A stretch of 64,000 nucleotides of DNA, from contig JAZAYU010001059.1 of NCBI GenBank assembly GCA_038501625.1, positions 1 through 64,000 on the forward strand, read 5' to 3'. Below, one piece after another: positions 29,745 to 42,900 of this stretch. Origin of the DNA: Corbicula japonica (taxonomy: Eukaryota; Mollusca; Bivalvia; Venerida; Cyrenidae). The notes beneath the pieces were generated by a model. It was not told the DNA's origin. It saw only the letters and a list, made by a program, of their open reading frames with translations, and made no database searches. Position 1 is the first letter of the stretch. Every line of letters begins with the position of its first letter. The position numbers were made by a program, and so were the translations under genes.

Positions 29745-30370
29745 CATCTGCTGCAATTACCTATGCAATTAAAGTTTGACGAACCTTCTGAACTTGTGTC
29801 TTGGTAAAATGACACTAACATCTCCCTCTAAGAAAAAAATAAAAATTCATATCAGGAAAGCAACATGCCAAACACAGGCCCCGCACACATTGCTAAATAG
29901 TAGACGACAGAAATAGCATACGTTAATATACAATCAGAGTAAACAAGAAATATCTTTAAAAAAGATAAACGGCGTTGATGGAAAAGATTTATATATACAT
30001 GTATATAAGAAAGAAAGAAATACAGAGAGGCAAAGCAGACACAGTTTTGTTATTTTATTTTATTTGTTATAGCTGTTGACGAACCCTCCCTGCCTTCTTA
30101 GTATGACTTAGAGATTAAGCGACCGAAAATCATGACAACTCATAAATTTATTGAAAGTGTCTTTAAAAAAATGTTGAAGCTGTTGCAATAATTTCATACA
30201 GTGATAACAAGTCGATTAAAGAAGCAAAATATTTAGTTTCAATAAAATACCTCGTGTAGAGTGAGAATTCAAGATGAATAAATGTCCTTGAAATTTAATA
30301 AATATAAATAATAACAGCCTGTTACAAGAGCGAAATCTACCAACTTTTACGTATATTAAGTTTAAAAAAA
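29745..30370. other. Unassigned stretch
   Basis: Short AT and GAAA runs only; no gene recognised. Confidence 0.3.
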
Positions 30371-30374
30371 GTGT

Positions 30375-30445
30375 CCGTCCTGAGTATTGAACCCGGGGCA
30401 TCCGCTTGAGAGGCGAGAGTGTTAGCCACTACACTACAATGAACA
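30375..30445 (-). repeat. tRNA-like sequence (probable pseudogene or SINE head)
   Basis: The minus strand reads TAGTGTAGTGGCTAACACTC (A-box-like), an anticodon-like loop CTCTCAA (CTC would be Glu) with a short GC stem, and GGGTTCAATAC (B box). No matching acceptor stem. Confidence 0.35.
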
Positions 30446-30449
30446 TGAT

Positions 30450-31735
30450 GAACTTGTCTTGCGAACTTGAAATTAACAATCAGTATCAAAGGAACTAGAA
30501 AGGAACCAGTAAGAACTAGGAATATCTACACTTCTCTTGCGTTTTACACTGTGTATTGTATGCAAGTGACACCCAAGAATATTCCATATAATATTGTATT
30601 TAAGCCATCGATATTGACTTAACTGGTTACTTAAATCGTAAATATGTTTTTCCTCCAATACAACACCCACTAAAAACCAATCTAATTAATCTATTTGATT
30701 TTTCCGCTGCATAATAATAAAATCCCACTAGATACCTCTCCAGCCTGCTAGATGCCTCTCTGGTGTAAATAGCTACCAATCGGAATAGTTTATTTCATTT
30801 TCCCTCTGCATAATAAGAAAATACGAGTATTATTTACAACATTTCATTCGTCGGAAAACTAGGTCAAAAGTGAGCTTAGACAGCTAACGCCGAAAAAAGT
30901 GACTACACACACCAAACTCACACTTGCCTACTAAATTTCCAATAACAAGTACAAGTTGACACGGGGAATTAACTCCAACCCTCAACGACTTGTAAGGGTT
31001 GGGCAAAAAAGATAGATAATGGATGACCTTACTTCGTGGCCGAATATGTTCACCAAATAAAAGACCCTGTTAGTTGCGGTCTCCTTTGGTCATAATGTCT
31101 TCAGCAACAATTCAGTTGATAAGTTTGTGTAAAACTTCCTTATTGATAATAAACGGATTTCTCAAATTTAGAACATATGAACTGACCGTGCTATTACACC
31201 GATCTTTTTTAGTTGAAAGTAAGTAATGCTGATGAATGGGATTTTGCATAATGTTTTGTTATTATTGTTGTTTGGTTGTATTTTTTTTTGGGGGGGGGGG
31301 GGGGGGGAGGGGGAATGTATTTGGAGATTGTTTATACAAAGTTTGTTTATTGCAATGCCATTAAATTAGTGGCATATCCAGACAGGCTGTGCAAACATGT
31401 CAGATCTTTATTGTGTTACAATTCATCACAATTTCTACGGTTAACAATGGTGAGTTTTATGAGTATCTTATTTGTTGAGGTGAAAAGTGCAGTCTTAATC
31501 ATTCTTATTAGTTAACTCTCCCTAGACGCAAACAAACCTTGCAAAATATGCTTTGTCATGAAGGAGAGTTTTGTAGAACATGTTTCAGGATATTCTGTTG
31601 TGATAACACGGACGTGTTGTTGTCTTGGAAATCATTTTCATGCATCAACTCTTTTACACAATGCGTTCACTAGTTACTAGCTGACTCTTTTCCATTACTA
31701 TGGTGCTATAATGATTATTATTATTGTTCTTACAG
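30450..31735. other. Unassigned stretch with one poly-G run
   Basis: Contains T9 followed by G18 and A-interrupted G5 at 31281-31313. No gene recognised. Confidence 0.35.
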
Positions 31736-31805
31736 AAATCTATTAATTACATGGCAAACAATATAGACCCTGATTAGACTGCACGGATGCAATGGTCTAC
31801 ACCGG
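31735..31805. mobile_element. Family D fragment
   Basis: CAATATAGACCCTGATTAGA and TGGTCTACACCGGTCAC are a decayed pair of D arms. Confidence 0.3.
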
Positions 31806-32069
31806 TCACAAAGACAAACGCCTTGGTTAGCACTACAAAATGTATCTCTCTGACACAATGTTGCATAATTATGAAGTAGTATGATCCTAGCATGAATGAT
31901 GAATTGGGTGAGTATACTAGTCAAAGCTACATTCTTAAAGACTAACTCTGTGCTCAACCTCTTGGAAGAAAGCTAAGGAGCGCTCTTTCTTGAAGTTTCT
32001 TTAGATAGGTTTTTTTTCTCTTTCGGTGTTCGATTTTTGAATTAATGATGAATTTCTAGATTTAATTAA

Positions 32070-32265
32070 AGTCCTGCCCCGCCCTCGTAGAGGACTTCCA
32101 GATTTTCTGGTGCGGGAAGACCAGAGGCCCATCTAAGCATTATTTTAGGCACGAGTTTCCCCACATAAGAAATACGACTCCAGGAGGATGGAACTCACAG
32201 CGGCGCGGGGCCAGTGATTGTCAGCCAACAGCCTTAACCCCAAGACCACGGACGCCCACGATTAC
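32070..32265 (-). mobile_element. tRNA-derived SINE
   Basis: The minus strand begins GGGCGTCCGTGGTCTTGGGG, an A-box-like start (TGGTCTTGGGGTTAAGG), followed by a B-box-like GTGAGTTCCATCC. A body with GTGGGGAAACTCGTGCC, CTTCCCGCACCAGAAAAT and GAGGGCGGGGCAGGAC then runs into T/A-rich sequence. The layout (tRNA-related head, conserved body, AT-rich tail) is that of a SINE. Confidence 0.5.
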
Positions 32266-32509
32266 TATGATGTTTAGATCAATGTGGCCAGGAGCTGTCA
32301 CGGTAGAAATGCTTATTCGATTCATTGTTTGTGTATTATTCAACTCAAAGATAACCGAGAGGAGTTGAAAGATTTGAATTTTGTCAAATATAAGCTTTTC
32401 TTGTGTCAAAAATATCTAAAATTTTATATATCGCACAAATGCAAAAACTTATATAATTTGTCACTTGTTAAGTTTAGTGGTTTCGTAATCAAACTATCAA
32501 TAATTTGAA

Positions 32510-33209
32510 ACCATTCATGTGATTTGCTTCTAACACTTTTTTGTATTTAATTGAGACATTATTACTGAAGGCAGTTGATTTAGAATTGCTGATTTCGTTG
32601 ATAATGCGACGGAAGAAATGCACATATAATAAAGTGCAGCCTATAAAACCAACACAACCAAAACATTGTTCATTTTATTTGTGTTTGTCTGAGTTGTGTG
32701 CTATTTTCAATATACAAAATGTATGCATACAATTATTGAGTATAGTGTTCGTAATGATATGGTCTAATTTTTATTTTTAAAATGATTCAACTTTTTACGA
32801 AAAACTCCTTCAATGTTCTTGCTTTGCCAATGTCCATGAAATAGTTTGACCTTGAAACCGAAAGTAGACATGATGTGCGTTTTTCTTGAATTTCTTAATG
32901 TCGGCTTTTTCATTTCAGTATTTACTCAACAACATATTTATTTTAGTTTAATATTTATAAAAATGATTGGCTTTTTTACATGCAACTTTTGCTGATACAA
33001 TCCTTAATATTGTGAATGGATACCAATGCATTATCTGTAACATTCACTTGTGTTTATCGTTTGAGCTGTGAGCTTTTTCAGTTTAAGCAACGTCATGTTC
33101 AGAAAAGTGTGTATTGTCTAATTTTATTTCTAAAATAAACTAATTTTCGTAGGAAACCTCCTTTAACGTGTGTGCAATACCCCACCCAATTAGCATGTTT
33201 GCGTCCTGT
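32510..33209. other. Unassigned AT-rich stretch
   Basis: No gene or repeat family recognised. Confidence 0.3.
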
Positions 33210-33400
33210 AACAAGATTAAATGAGACGTTTGTGTGCTTTTTCATGCATCACTGACGAGGGGAAAGATGTGTGCGAGGTAATTCACCAGGGCACCTGTTC
33301 TTGTTTCTTTATTTGAGAACAAGTAGGATGTGGAGGTTGGAACAAAATAGAGCTTTATTTAAAACTCAAATATGGCTCTCATTTTTGTTGCAGTTTACTA
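33210..33400 (+). mobile_element. Family A tail, divergent copy
   Basis: TTGTGTGCTTTTTCATGCAT, CACCAGGGCACCTGTTCTTG and TTATTTAAAACTCAAAT follow the order of the A tail with many changes. Confidence 0.4.
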
Positions 33401-33817
33401 GTTTCTGAAGAGGGTATCCAAACTGGACTATGAAAACTATCTAAGAGTGGTGGATTCAAAGATTGAAACGATGTGTTCTAGCTTAAGGGCAATATTTTGA
33501 AGGTAAATAGACAAAATGTTATCTTTTTTTATTGTTGATTTTGAGAAAACAGGTAATTTGTAAGTTTTTTTCTCACACTCCTCGTACGAGTGCAATTATG
33601 TTGCAGTAAATAATTCAAATGCCTGAACTGAAATACTTTTTTTCACCGTCATTGACACTTGCCTGTATAATTAATTTGGTCGTTGTTGAGCGTATGCAGA
33701 TATACAATTAGTTTTTTCTTTGTTTGTAAATAACCAATTACATCATTTTGATTTACTTATTTATTGTTATCTTGCCGTGATAGATTGACTGCTCGAATTG
33801 TAATCCGACCCGGGCTC

Positions 33818-33885
33818 AAGATTATAAAACTAAATCTGGAGACCAGTCACCAATGTTAATTTTATGATCTTAGGCCCCTAACGTC
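33818..33885. mobile_element. MITE family C, internally deleted
   Basis: Outer ends AAGATTATAAAACTAAATC and TTTTATGATCTTAGGCCCC with GGAGACCAGTC; the central palindrome is missing. Confidence 0.5.
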
Positions 33886-34082
33886 TACTGACGCAAAATA
33901 ATATATAGGATCTTATTATTTGAAGTTTTCTCTTTCAATGTGGGAAATGCTTCCAAATTGCAAACATCGTCTATGAGAGTTATCACGTATGTGCTTAGTA
34001 AGAACACGATAACCAGTCAACGAATTTTAAATTTATGTGCGGTACCATCTTAAAAAACTATTTGATTGATTCATGACCTTTT

Positions 34083-34600
34083 CGCATTTATTGGACCAAG
34101 GGATTACGATTGATGAAAACGCCCCACACCAGTGTGTTCAAAAAGGCACTTCCACACCGATAGTGAAAGAAAGCAACATTTTTAGACTGAAACTCACAAT
34201 GAAAAGAAGAAAATGCAGTTCCTGACTGAAAGTGCAAAACAAAAAGGCAGTTCCACCTTGACTTTACAAAAGAGTAACAGGATGACATTTTCACATTGAA
34301 AGTCAAAAAGCGAACCGTGTTTCACAAGGATCGCACAAAAGAATAGCGATTTGATGCAGTCAAGTCACAAAGAAAAAAACAGTTCCACGCTTACAGCACG
34401 AACGATAAAACATTTTAACTATAGTTACAAAAAGGCTGTCTCATACGGAAAGTACAAAGTGTTAAGCTGACTGTAACAAAGAAACGTGAGTTCCACATTG
34501 ATTGTACAAAGATGAAACAGCTTCCAGCTGATGGTCACAATGAAAACGTTGTTCCACGCGGAGTTTCCAAAAGATTAGCGGTATCAAACACAGCCATAAA
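34083..34600. repeat. Degenerate minisatellite, ~40-45 bp pitch
   Basis: The theme GTTCCAC..TGA...TACAAAGAAA recurs about every 40-45 bases with heavy divergence (CAGTTCCACCTTGACT, GAGTTCCACATTGATTG, TTGTTCCACGCGGAG). It runs directly into the 29 bp array. Confidence 0.45.
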
Positions 34601-34601
34601 G

Positions 34602-34890
34602 AAATCACAGAAAGCGGCAGGAAATACTTACAATTCAAGAAAGCGGCAATGAATTACTAACAATCAAAGAAAGCGTTAGGAATTACTAACAATCAAAGAA
34701 AGCGTTAGGAATTACTAACAATCAAAGAAAGCGTTAGGAATTACTAACAATCAAAGAAAGCGTTGGGAATTACTAACAATCAAAGAAAGCGTTAGGAATT
34801 ACTAACAATCACAAAAAGCGGCAATGAATAACTAACAATCACAGAAAGCGGCAAGAAATAACTAACCGTTCACAGAAAGCGGCAAGGAAT
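34602..34890 (+). repeat. 29 bp tandem repeat, about ten units
   Basis: The unit is AAAGCGTTAGGAATTACTAA plus CAATCAAAG. Central units are identical; edge units have GGCAATGAAT or GGCAGGAAAT variants. Confidence 0.85.
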
Positions 34891-34899
34891 TTGCATTGT

Positions 34900-35639
<740 letters not shown>

Positions 35640-35763
35640 ATATTTTGTCTGGTCCATGTTAAATTATCAGCCTGATATAAGTACGGCGATTAAAACAAGG
35701 AAACTGACTAACATATGCTATTTTCACGAGAAAAACAGAATTTGAGAATACCTAAGTCATTCC

Positions 35764-38445
35764 GCACTTGTATTATCTGAAGTCATTCAGCACACACAAT
35801 ATCCTAAGTTACCCACCAAAGTTACTCACCACTTGTATTATCTGAAGTCATTCAGCACACACAATATCCTAAGTTACTCATCACTTGTATTATCTGAAGT
35901 CAATCAGCACACACAATTATCCTAAGTTACTCATCACTTGTATTATCTGAAGTCATTCAGCACACACATTATCCTAAGTTGCTCACCACTTGTATTATCT
36001 GAAGTCATTCAGCACACACATTATCCTAAGTTGCTCACCACTTGTATTATCTGAAGTCATTCAGCACACACATTATCCTAAGTTACTCACCACTTGTATT
36101 ATCTGAAGTCATTCAGCACACACATTATCCTAAGTTGCTCACCACTTGTATTATCTGAAGTCATTCAGCACACACAATATCCAAAGTTACTCACCACTTG
36201 TATTATTTGAAGTCATTCAGCACACACAATATCCTAAGTTACTCACCACTTGTATTATTTGAAGTCATTCAGCACACACAATATCCTAAGTTGCTCACCA
36301 CTTGTATTATCTGAAGTCATTCAGCACACACATTATCCTAAGTTACTCAGCACTTGTATTATTTGAAGTCATTCAGCACACACATTATCCTAAGTTGCTC
36401 ACCACTTGTATTATCTGAAGTCATTCAGAACACGCATTATCCTGAGTTACTCACCACTTGTATTATCTGAAGTCATTCAGCACACGCAATATCCAAAGTT
36501 GCTCACCACTTGTATTATCTGAAGTCATTCAGAACACACATTATCCTACGTTACTCACCACTTGTATTATCTGAAGTCATTCAGCACACACAATATCCAA
36601 AGTTACTCACCACTTGTATTATCTGAAGTCATTCAGCACACACATTATCCAAAGTTACTCACCACTTGTATTATCTGAAGTCATTCAGCACACACATTAT
36701 CCAAAGTTACTCACCACTTGTATTATCTGAAGTCATTCAGCACACACAATATCCTAAGTTACTCACCACTTGTATTATCTGAAGTCATTCAGCACACACA
36801 ATATCCTAAGTTACTCACCACTTGTATTATCTGAAGTCATTCAGCACACACAATATCCTAAGTTGCTCACCACTTGTATTATCTGAAGTCATTCAGCACA
36901 CACAATATCCTAAGTTGCTCACCACTTGTATTATCTGAAGTCATTCAGCACACACATTATCCTAAGTTACTCACCACTTGTATTATCTGAAGTCATTCAG
37001 CACACACATTATCCTAAGTTACTCACCACTTGTATTATCTGAAGTCATTCAGCACACACAATATCCATAGGTTACTCACCACTTGTATTATCTGAAGTCA
37101 TTCAGCACACACATTATCCAAAGTTACTCACCACTTGTATTATCTGAAGTCGTTCAGCACACACATTATCCAAAGTTACTCACCACTTGTATTATCTGAA
37201 GTCATTCAGAACACACATTATCCTACGTTACTCACCACTTGTATTATCTGAAGTCATTCAGCACACACAATATCCTACGTTACTCACCACTTGTATTATC
37301 TGAAGTCATTCAGCACACACATTATCCACAGTTGCTCACCACTTGTATTATCTGAAGTCATTCAGCACACACAATATCCTAAGTTGCTCACCACTTGTAT
37401 TATCTGAAGTCATTCAGCACACACATTATCCAAAGTTACTCACCACTTGTATTATCTGAAGTCATTCAGCACACACAATATCCTAAGTTGCTCACCACTT
37501 GTATTATTTGAAGTCATTCAGCACACACAATATCCTAAGTTGCTCACCACTTGTATTATCTGAAGTCATTCAGCACACACAATATCCTAAGTTGCTCACC
37601 ACTTGTATTGTTTGAAGTCATTCAGCACACACAATATCCTAAGTTGCTCACCACTTGTATTATCTGAAGTCATTCAGCACACACATTATCCTAAGTTGCT
37701 CACCACTTGTATTATCTGAAGTCATTCAGCACACACATTATCCTAAGTTACTTACCACTTGTATTATCGGAAGTAATTCAGCACACACATTATCCTGAGT
37801 TACTCACCACTTGTATTATCTGAAGTCGTTCAGCACACACATTATCCTAAGTTACTTACCACTTGTATTATCGGAAGTAATTCAGCACACACAATATCAT
37901 AGGTTACTCACCACTTGTATTATCTGAAGTCGTTCAGCACACATATTATCCAAAGTTACTCACCACTTGTATTATCTGAAGTAATTCAGCACACAAATTA
38001 TCCTTAGTTGCTCACCACTTGTATTATCTGAAGTCATTCAGCACACACAATATCCAAAGTTGCTCACCACTTGTATTATTTGAAGTCATTCAGAACACAC
38101 ATTATCCTGAGTTGCTTACCACTTGTATTATCTGATGTCATTCAGCACACACAATATCCAAAGTTGCTCACCACTTGTATTATTTGAAGTCATTCAGAAC
38201 ACACATTATCCTGAGTTACTCACCACTTGTATTATCTGAAGTCATTCAGCACACACATTATCCTAAGTTACTCACCACTTGTATTATCTGAAGTCATTAA
38301 GCACACACATTATCCTAAGTTACTCACCACTTGTATTATCTGAAGTCATTCAGCACACACATTATCCTAAGTTGCTCACCACTTGTATTATCTGAAGTCA
38401 TTCAGCACACACAATATCCTACGTTGCTCACCACTTGTATTGTCA
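35764..38445 (+). repeat. 52 bp minisatellite, about 50 units
   Basis: The unit begins CACTTGTATTATCTGAAGTC, continues ATTCAGCACACACA, and ends with TATCC, AAGTT and CTCAC. Most units differ only at a few fixed positions (A or T before TATCC, TAAG or AAAG after it, A or G before CTCAC, ATCTG or ATTTG). The array stops exactly where a family B left end begins. Confidence 0.95.
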
Positions 38446-38446
38446 T

Positions 38447-38595
38447 AAAAATAGATGAAAGGGAACTTTGAAAGCCACCGAACACGCCAAATATGAAACT
38501 ATTGCAAGCTCGGTTTGATTGAGCCTGTTCATGGGCAGTAATGGAAATTCATTTTACTGCCCACGCCACATAGCCACGGGTTGTGAACGCAACTC
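38447..38595. mobile_element. Family B left end
   Basis: AATAGATGAAAGGGAACTTT, AAGCTCGGTTTGATTGAGCC and TGTTCATGGGCAGTAATGGA; it stops at CGCAACTC, where a family A tail takes over. Confidence 0.6.
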
Positions 38596-38925
38596 GTGGG
38601 TCGGTTGGAGTTATTTCACCAAGACAACATGTACTTGTTTTGTGATACGAGAACCTGTTGGAGCAAGTGTGAGGTTGGTGCATCCTAGAACATGGTTTAA
38701 ACCCCCCAGTGGCAAATTGTTTTGCCACTGACCGTTCCAAGGCGGTAACCCCTCGGGTTCTCACTTTCATTAATTGTTTGTGGCGTCCATTTTGAAACTG
38801 ATTATTGTAATACCATGCTCTCTTTTCCTCTCTACTTTTTGGCTGTGTGAGGAGGCTGTGTCTGCTGGATTTGGCCTTTCCTGATATGCATATTTCACTT
38901 TTTTTCAATATTTACAAAAGTAAAC
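38590..38925 (+). mobile_element. Family A tail, left-truncated
   Basis: GGTCGGTTGGAGTTATTTCA, GCAAATTGTTTTGCCACTGA, CCGTTCCAAGGCGGTAACCC and terminal CCTGATATGCATATTTCAC. Confidence 0.65.
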
Positions 38926-38929
38926 AGTA

Positions 38930-40317
38930 CAAGTTTGATTTATCCCAAATGACGGTATGCATATAAGTTATTTGTACTACTCGTTTTAAATCACTGTTTG
39001 TATTCTCCTTCGTCATTGGCCACTTCCTTTCCTTAGTCAACACATGCATTATCATAACGCTGAAAGATCTTTGTTTCCGATGTTCAGTGCACTTGGTATT
39101 TTAGTAATAATGCAGAAATAAGAAAGCTATCAACAAAAATGTGAAAAGAGCGGGACGAAAAACTTGATCTGTGTACCATTCTGCAAAATGCGCGTGACGT
39201 AGTTCCGCCACCCTGAATATGGTCATCTGAAACACATGTTTACTCTTTCGTCTTTGTATTTGGTCGACCTTGCGTCTGTGGTTTTCGGGAGTATAGTACA
39301 AATATGCTTGGTACACGTGTACTTTCTTAGAACAAGTGTTTAACAGCGAACAAATTTAAAATTTGCATATTATTGCCTTTCGAAAAGGATTTAGGCAAAT
39401 AAATATAAACGTTAGGAATGTTAATGCTTATGTAGTTCAAATAACTTATCGTTAAGTTAGAAAAGGGTGAAAAAGTAGTTTTCCATTTTATGCATTTAAT
39501 ATCGTGCACTTTTACCTATATACTGTAGTGTGATATTAAATTTTAATCCACTTCGTAGATCATTTGCATATTATATTGATTCTTAACATGTTTTAGCGTT
39601 CTTTTCTAGTGAATTGGTCCTTGAATCTCTTATAAAATTATTTGTGTCAACAGTCAGAAATGACACGATTTACCCATGAACCACTTCCCCATTACCTGGC
39701 ATTGAGCTTCCACAAGAGAATGATAATTGCATTGGGATGGCAAACATTTTTTCTAGAAACAAATAACATATTACTAGTATTTGGATTTATTGACATGTTT
39801 AAGCGTTCGTTTCGAGCGTATTGGTCCTTGAATCTGTTCACATATTTGTGTCAACAGTCAGAAAACGTTAAATGACATACATGTAATTTATATGAAAAAG
39901 CAGTTACGAATCTTAGTTTTATGATCTTGGGTCCTGGGACTTTCCAAATAGAATGATACTGAATTGGGAAAAACATTTCTCCTAGAAACAAACACAAATT
40001 ATAAAGTAGACATGCCCTTGACTTTCACGGTCTTACAACATTGTTAAGAGTTAAAGTGATTGAAACCTGAAAAACTGCAAACTAGAACATATAAAAGACG
40101 GCTACGTTAAAATATCAAATTTTTTGGCATTTTCGGGTCTTATTGTCTCGATGCTTTTGAAAGCTTTATTTATTTGATGATGAAAACATTTGCTAAGAAT
40201 TATAAACATAATCTGAATATTAGCTTTAAACTTTATAACTACAAAATTCGTAATTGTCTCAATAATATTGAAGTTAATTTTGTTCATATTATACCAAATA
40301 TTTGTTTCGTTAAAATG
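38930..40317. other. Unassigned stretch before the assembly gap
   Basis: No gene recognised. A right-half relic of MITE C (TCTTAGTTTTATGATCTTGG) lies near 39911-39930. Near-duplicate blocks at about 39590-39660 and 39785-39865 (GTGTCAACAGTCAGAAA; TTGGTCCTTGAATCT) indicate a local 200 bp duplication. Confidence 0.35.
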
Positions 40318-40817
40318 NNNNNNNNNNNNNNNNNNNNNNNNNNNNNNNNNNNNNNNNNNNNNNNNNNNNNNNNNNNNNNNNNNNNNNNNNNNNNNNNNNN
40401 NNNNNNNNNNNNNNNNNNNNNNNNNNNNNNNNNNNNNNNNNNNNNNNNNNNNNNNNNNNNNNNNNNNNNNNNNNNNNNNNNNNNNNNNNNNNNNNNNNNN
40501 NNNNNNNNNNNNNNNNNNNNNNNNNNNNNNNNNNNNNNNNNNNNNNNNNNNNNNNNNNNNNNNNNNNNNNNNNNNNNNNNNNNNNNNNNNNNNNNNNNNN
40601 NNNNNNNNNNNNNNNNNNNNNNNNNNNNNNNNNNNNNNNNNNNNNNNNNNNNNNNNNNNNNNNNNNNNNNNNNNNNNNNNNNNNNNNNNNNNNNNNNNNN
40701 NNNNNNNNNNNNNNNNNNNNNNNNNNNNNNNNNNNNNNNNNNNNNNNNNNNNNNNNNNNNNNNNNNNNNNNNNNNNNNNNNNNNNNNNNNNNNNNNNNNN
40801 NNNNNNNNNNNNNNNNN
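40318..40817. other. Assembly gap, 500 N
   Basis: Exactly 500 N bases, a conventional placeholder length, so the true gap size is unknown. Any frame crossing it is meaningless. Confidence 0.99.
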
Positions 40818-40921
40818 TAGAATCGTGTCAGAATTATTACTGCAATAGTAAATAAATGAAGTTTTCTGTTCCACCATCACGGCGATGTAATCGAGAGCAT
40901 TTTGATGTTCATTCAATGCGT

Positions 40922-41225
40922 CTGAAAAGTACCCGTTCTTTTATCTGGGGACCATACGCCGCTGAACATGGGAAGGTATTAATCTGAAAATACTGCATTG
41001 AAGGTTCACCGCCATATGCATACGATCGTTTGGGATGGATCAAAATTGTGCTGTTTATTGGTGCAAATATTGAGTTGCGCTCAAACCGGAGCTTGGCGGC
41101 GTGCGCAGTAAAAAGCATTTCCATAACAGCCCATGAACAGGTTAAATCAAACCGAGCTTGAAATATTTCATATTTGTCGTGGTCGAGGGTCTTCAAAGTT
41201 CCCTTTTCATCTATTGCAATAACGT
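40922..41225. mobile_element. Family B right part
   Basis: Starts at the core ACCATACGCCGCTGAACATG and runs through TTGAGTTGCGCTCAAACCGG to TTCAAAGTTCCCTTTTCATC. It abuts the integrase relic. Confidence 0.6.
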
Positions 41226-41511
41226 GTGGGTCGTTATTCAAGTCCGAATCATCTAAGTTTTTACCTAACCCATCTACAGCACCACGGATACAAAATTCAT
41301 ATAGTGTTTGTTTGTCATAACCATCAATATGCCATGTAAAACTGGGTGCTTTGGCGCAGTATACGCGCTGGAGAAGACGATGTGCTTTGCCCGGCTCTAC
41401 ACCAATTGGATCAAGCGTTCTCAAAACTGCCAAGACGTCGTCCATTTTGACGTACACATGGTGATCCAACATTAACCTACGCCACATTGTACAGTAACCT
41501 ATGCATTGTCC
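41214..41511 (-). pseudogene. Integrase-core (rve-type) relic
   Basis: On the minus strand the frame opens after a stop near 41512 and reads IGYCTMWRRLMLDHHVYV, then DDVLAVLRTLDPIGVE, then RRVYRxKxPxxxWHxDGYDK-like sequence (here RVYCAKAPSFTWHIDGYDK), and on to IRGAVDG. The pattern GY..MWRRL, LDP.GVE and WH.DGYDK matches a DDE integrase-core family of mobile elements; the Asp of HIDGYDK would be the first catalytic residue. After VDG the frame slips (NNDPHVIA reappears eight residues later) and runs into a family B end, so the second Asp and the Glu are absent. A dead fragment. Confidence 0.6.
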
Positions 41512-41629
41512 ACAAAGTTATGTTTGCTAAAGAAGTATAGAGGGAGTGCCTCGGCGCAGTAGCTTGGGTAATGCCGAACAGTATAGTGATGAAGACACAG
41601 ATCGACATCAAGGTTTTCATCCTCATTAT

Positions 41630-42185
41630 CTTTCATCCAGTAGTTGTGTCTGAAATGCAAGTTTATATTCTATATAAATCTGTATAAAGTTGCGGTATAA
41701 AATAGGTAAATGTATTATCTGCGTTTCATAAAGACTATTGAGTATGAAAAGTTAGATGCGAAAAGCTTGTCACTTTGAAATGCTCTCAAGATAATTTTTA
41801 CTCTCTAATAGTTCTATATCTAATTTTGTTCTCATGTGTTCTTTTCTAAATTTTCGGAAAATACCACAAAATGAGACATAAAAGCTAAATGCAAAATGAA
41901 GCTCAATCACATTGAAAAGTCAGCTTTGTACGTGTATTCTCTGTCGACCTACTTGTTAATATACAGTTTAAAATTGAATAAAACAAACAGTCACTTGTGG
42001 AATTACAGTCTGTGATAAATACTAACCTTATAAGCATATATAAAATAACATTAAATCTCCCCTCCTAATGACATCCTCTTCTCAATGACAAATCTCAATA
42101 AAATTAATAAAAAAAGTTTAAAGTTTAGAAAACATACCTGAAACCAACGTTGCTGCTCTCAGCTTCTAGAGCACGTGTATAATGG
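41630..42185. other. Unassigned AT-rich stretch
   Basis: No gene or repeat family recognised. Confidence 0.3.
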
Positions 42186-42189
42186 GTTT

Positions 42190-42275
42190 GCCAGAAGTCA
42201 TAAGTCGCAAGTCGAAAGTCAAAAGTCATAAATAGAAAGTCAGAAGTAAAATATCCATAAGTCGAAACTCAAAAG
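42190..42275. repeat. Short degenerate tandem repeat, ~7-11 bp
   Basis: AAGTCATAAGTCGCAAGTCG and similar AGTC-plus-A-rich words repeat about ten times. Confidence 0.6.
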
Positions 42276-42409
42276 TGGCCCTCCAGGGCTTCCGTAGTTT
42301 TTATATCATATGTGATAAGATCATTTACTGATGAACAATTTAGATTAAACAATATTTACATGTAAGTCACGTTTTTATTAGAAATAATAGCAAGCAACAG
42401 ATATGTTAT

Positions 42410-42900
42410 TGTTGTTGTTACTTTTGCATTCAACATTTTCGAGTTGATAAGTGGCTTGGATTAAATTCACTAAGACAACTTGTAAGTGTTTGTTATAAGA
42501 GAACATGTGGAAAAATGTGAGTTTAGCGCACACAAAAACCTGGTTTAAACCCCCGGTGGCAAACTGTTTTGCCACTGACTGTTCCAAGGCAGTAACCTCT
42601 CAGGTTCTCTTTTTCGTTAAATGTGTGTGGTGTGTTATTTGAAATATCTCATTTTGTTAACCCATGGCATACTCTGAGTTGCGCTCAACCCGGGGCTAGG
42701 CGGCGTGGGCAGTAATATGCATTTCCATTACTGTCCATGAACAATATTCAATATTTGTCAATATTTGTCGTGTTCGATGGCTTTCAAAGTTCCCTTTTCA
42801 TCTATTTCTAGTGTTTGGGTGTGTGGGGAGGCTGTGTTTTCTTGGTGTGGCTATTCCTGATATGCATATTTCATTTTACAAAAGCCTACATTTCAGTAAT
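42410..42900 (+). mobile_element. Family A tail interrupted by a family B right end
   Basis: A sequence at 42410-42665 (TTGCATTCAACATTTTCGAG; CCCGGTGGCAAACTGTTTTG) resumes at about 42811 (GTGTGGGGAGGCTGTG...GATATGCATATTTC). Between them, 42670-42810 is the right end of family B (TGCGCTCAACCCGGGGCTAG; GGCTTTCAAAGTTCCC). This nested order dates B after A here. Confidence 0.55.

Noticed and set aside
35764..38445. CRISPR-like array of regularly spaced repeats
   Set aside because: Units are head-to-tail 52 bp copies without unique spacers, in a eukaryotic genome.
40174..40916. Open frames crossing the N run
   Set aside because: They are open only because N cannot encode a stop; the real sequence is missing.
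41484..41626. Minus-strand frame starting MRMKTLMSICVFITILFGIT, signal-peptide-like
   Set aside because: Ends after 47 residues without a good donor, directly upstream of a decayed integrase; an alternative frame is equally open. Kept only as a note.
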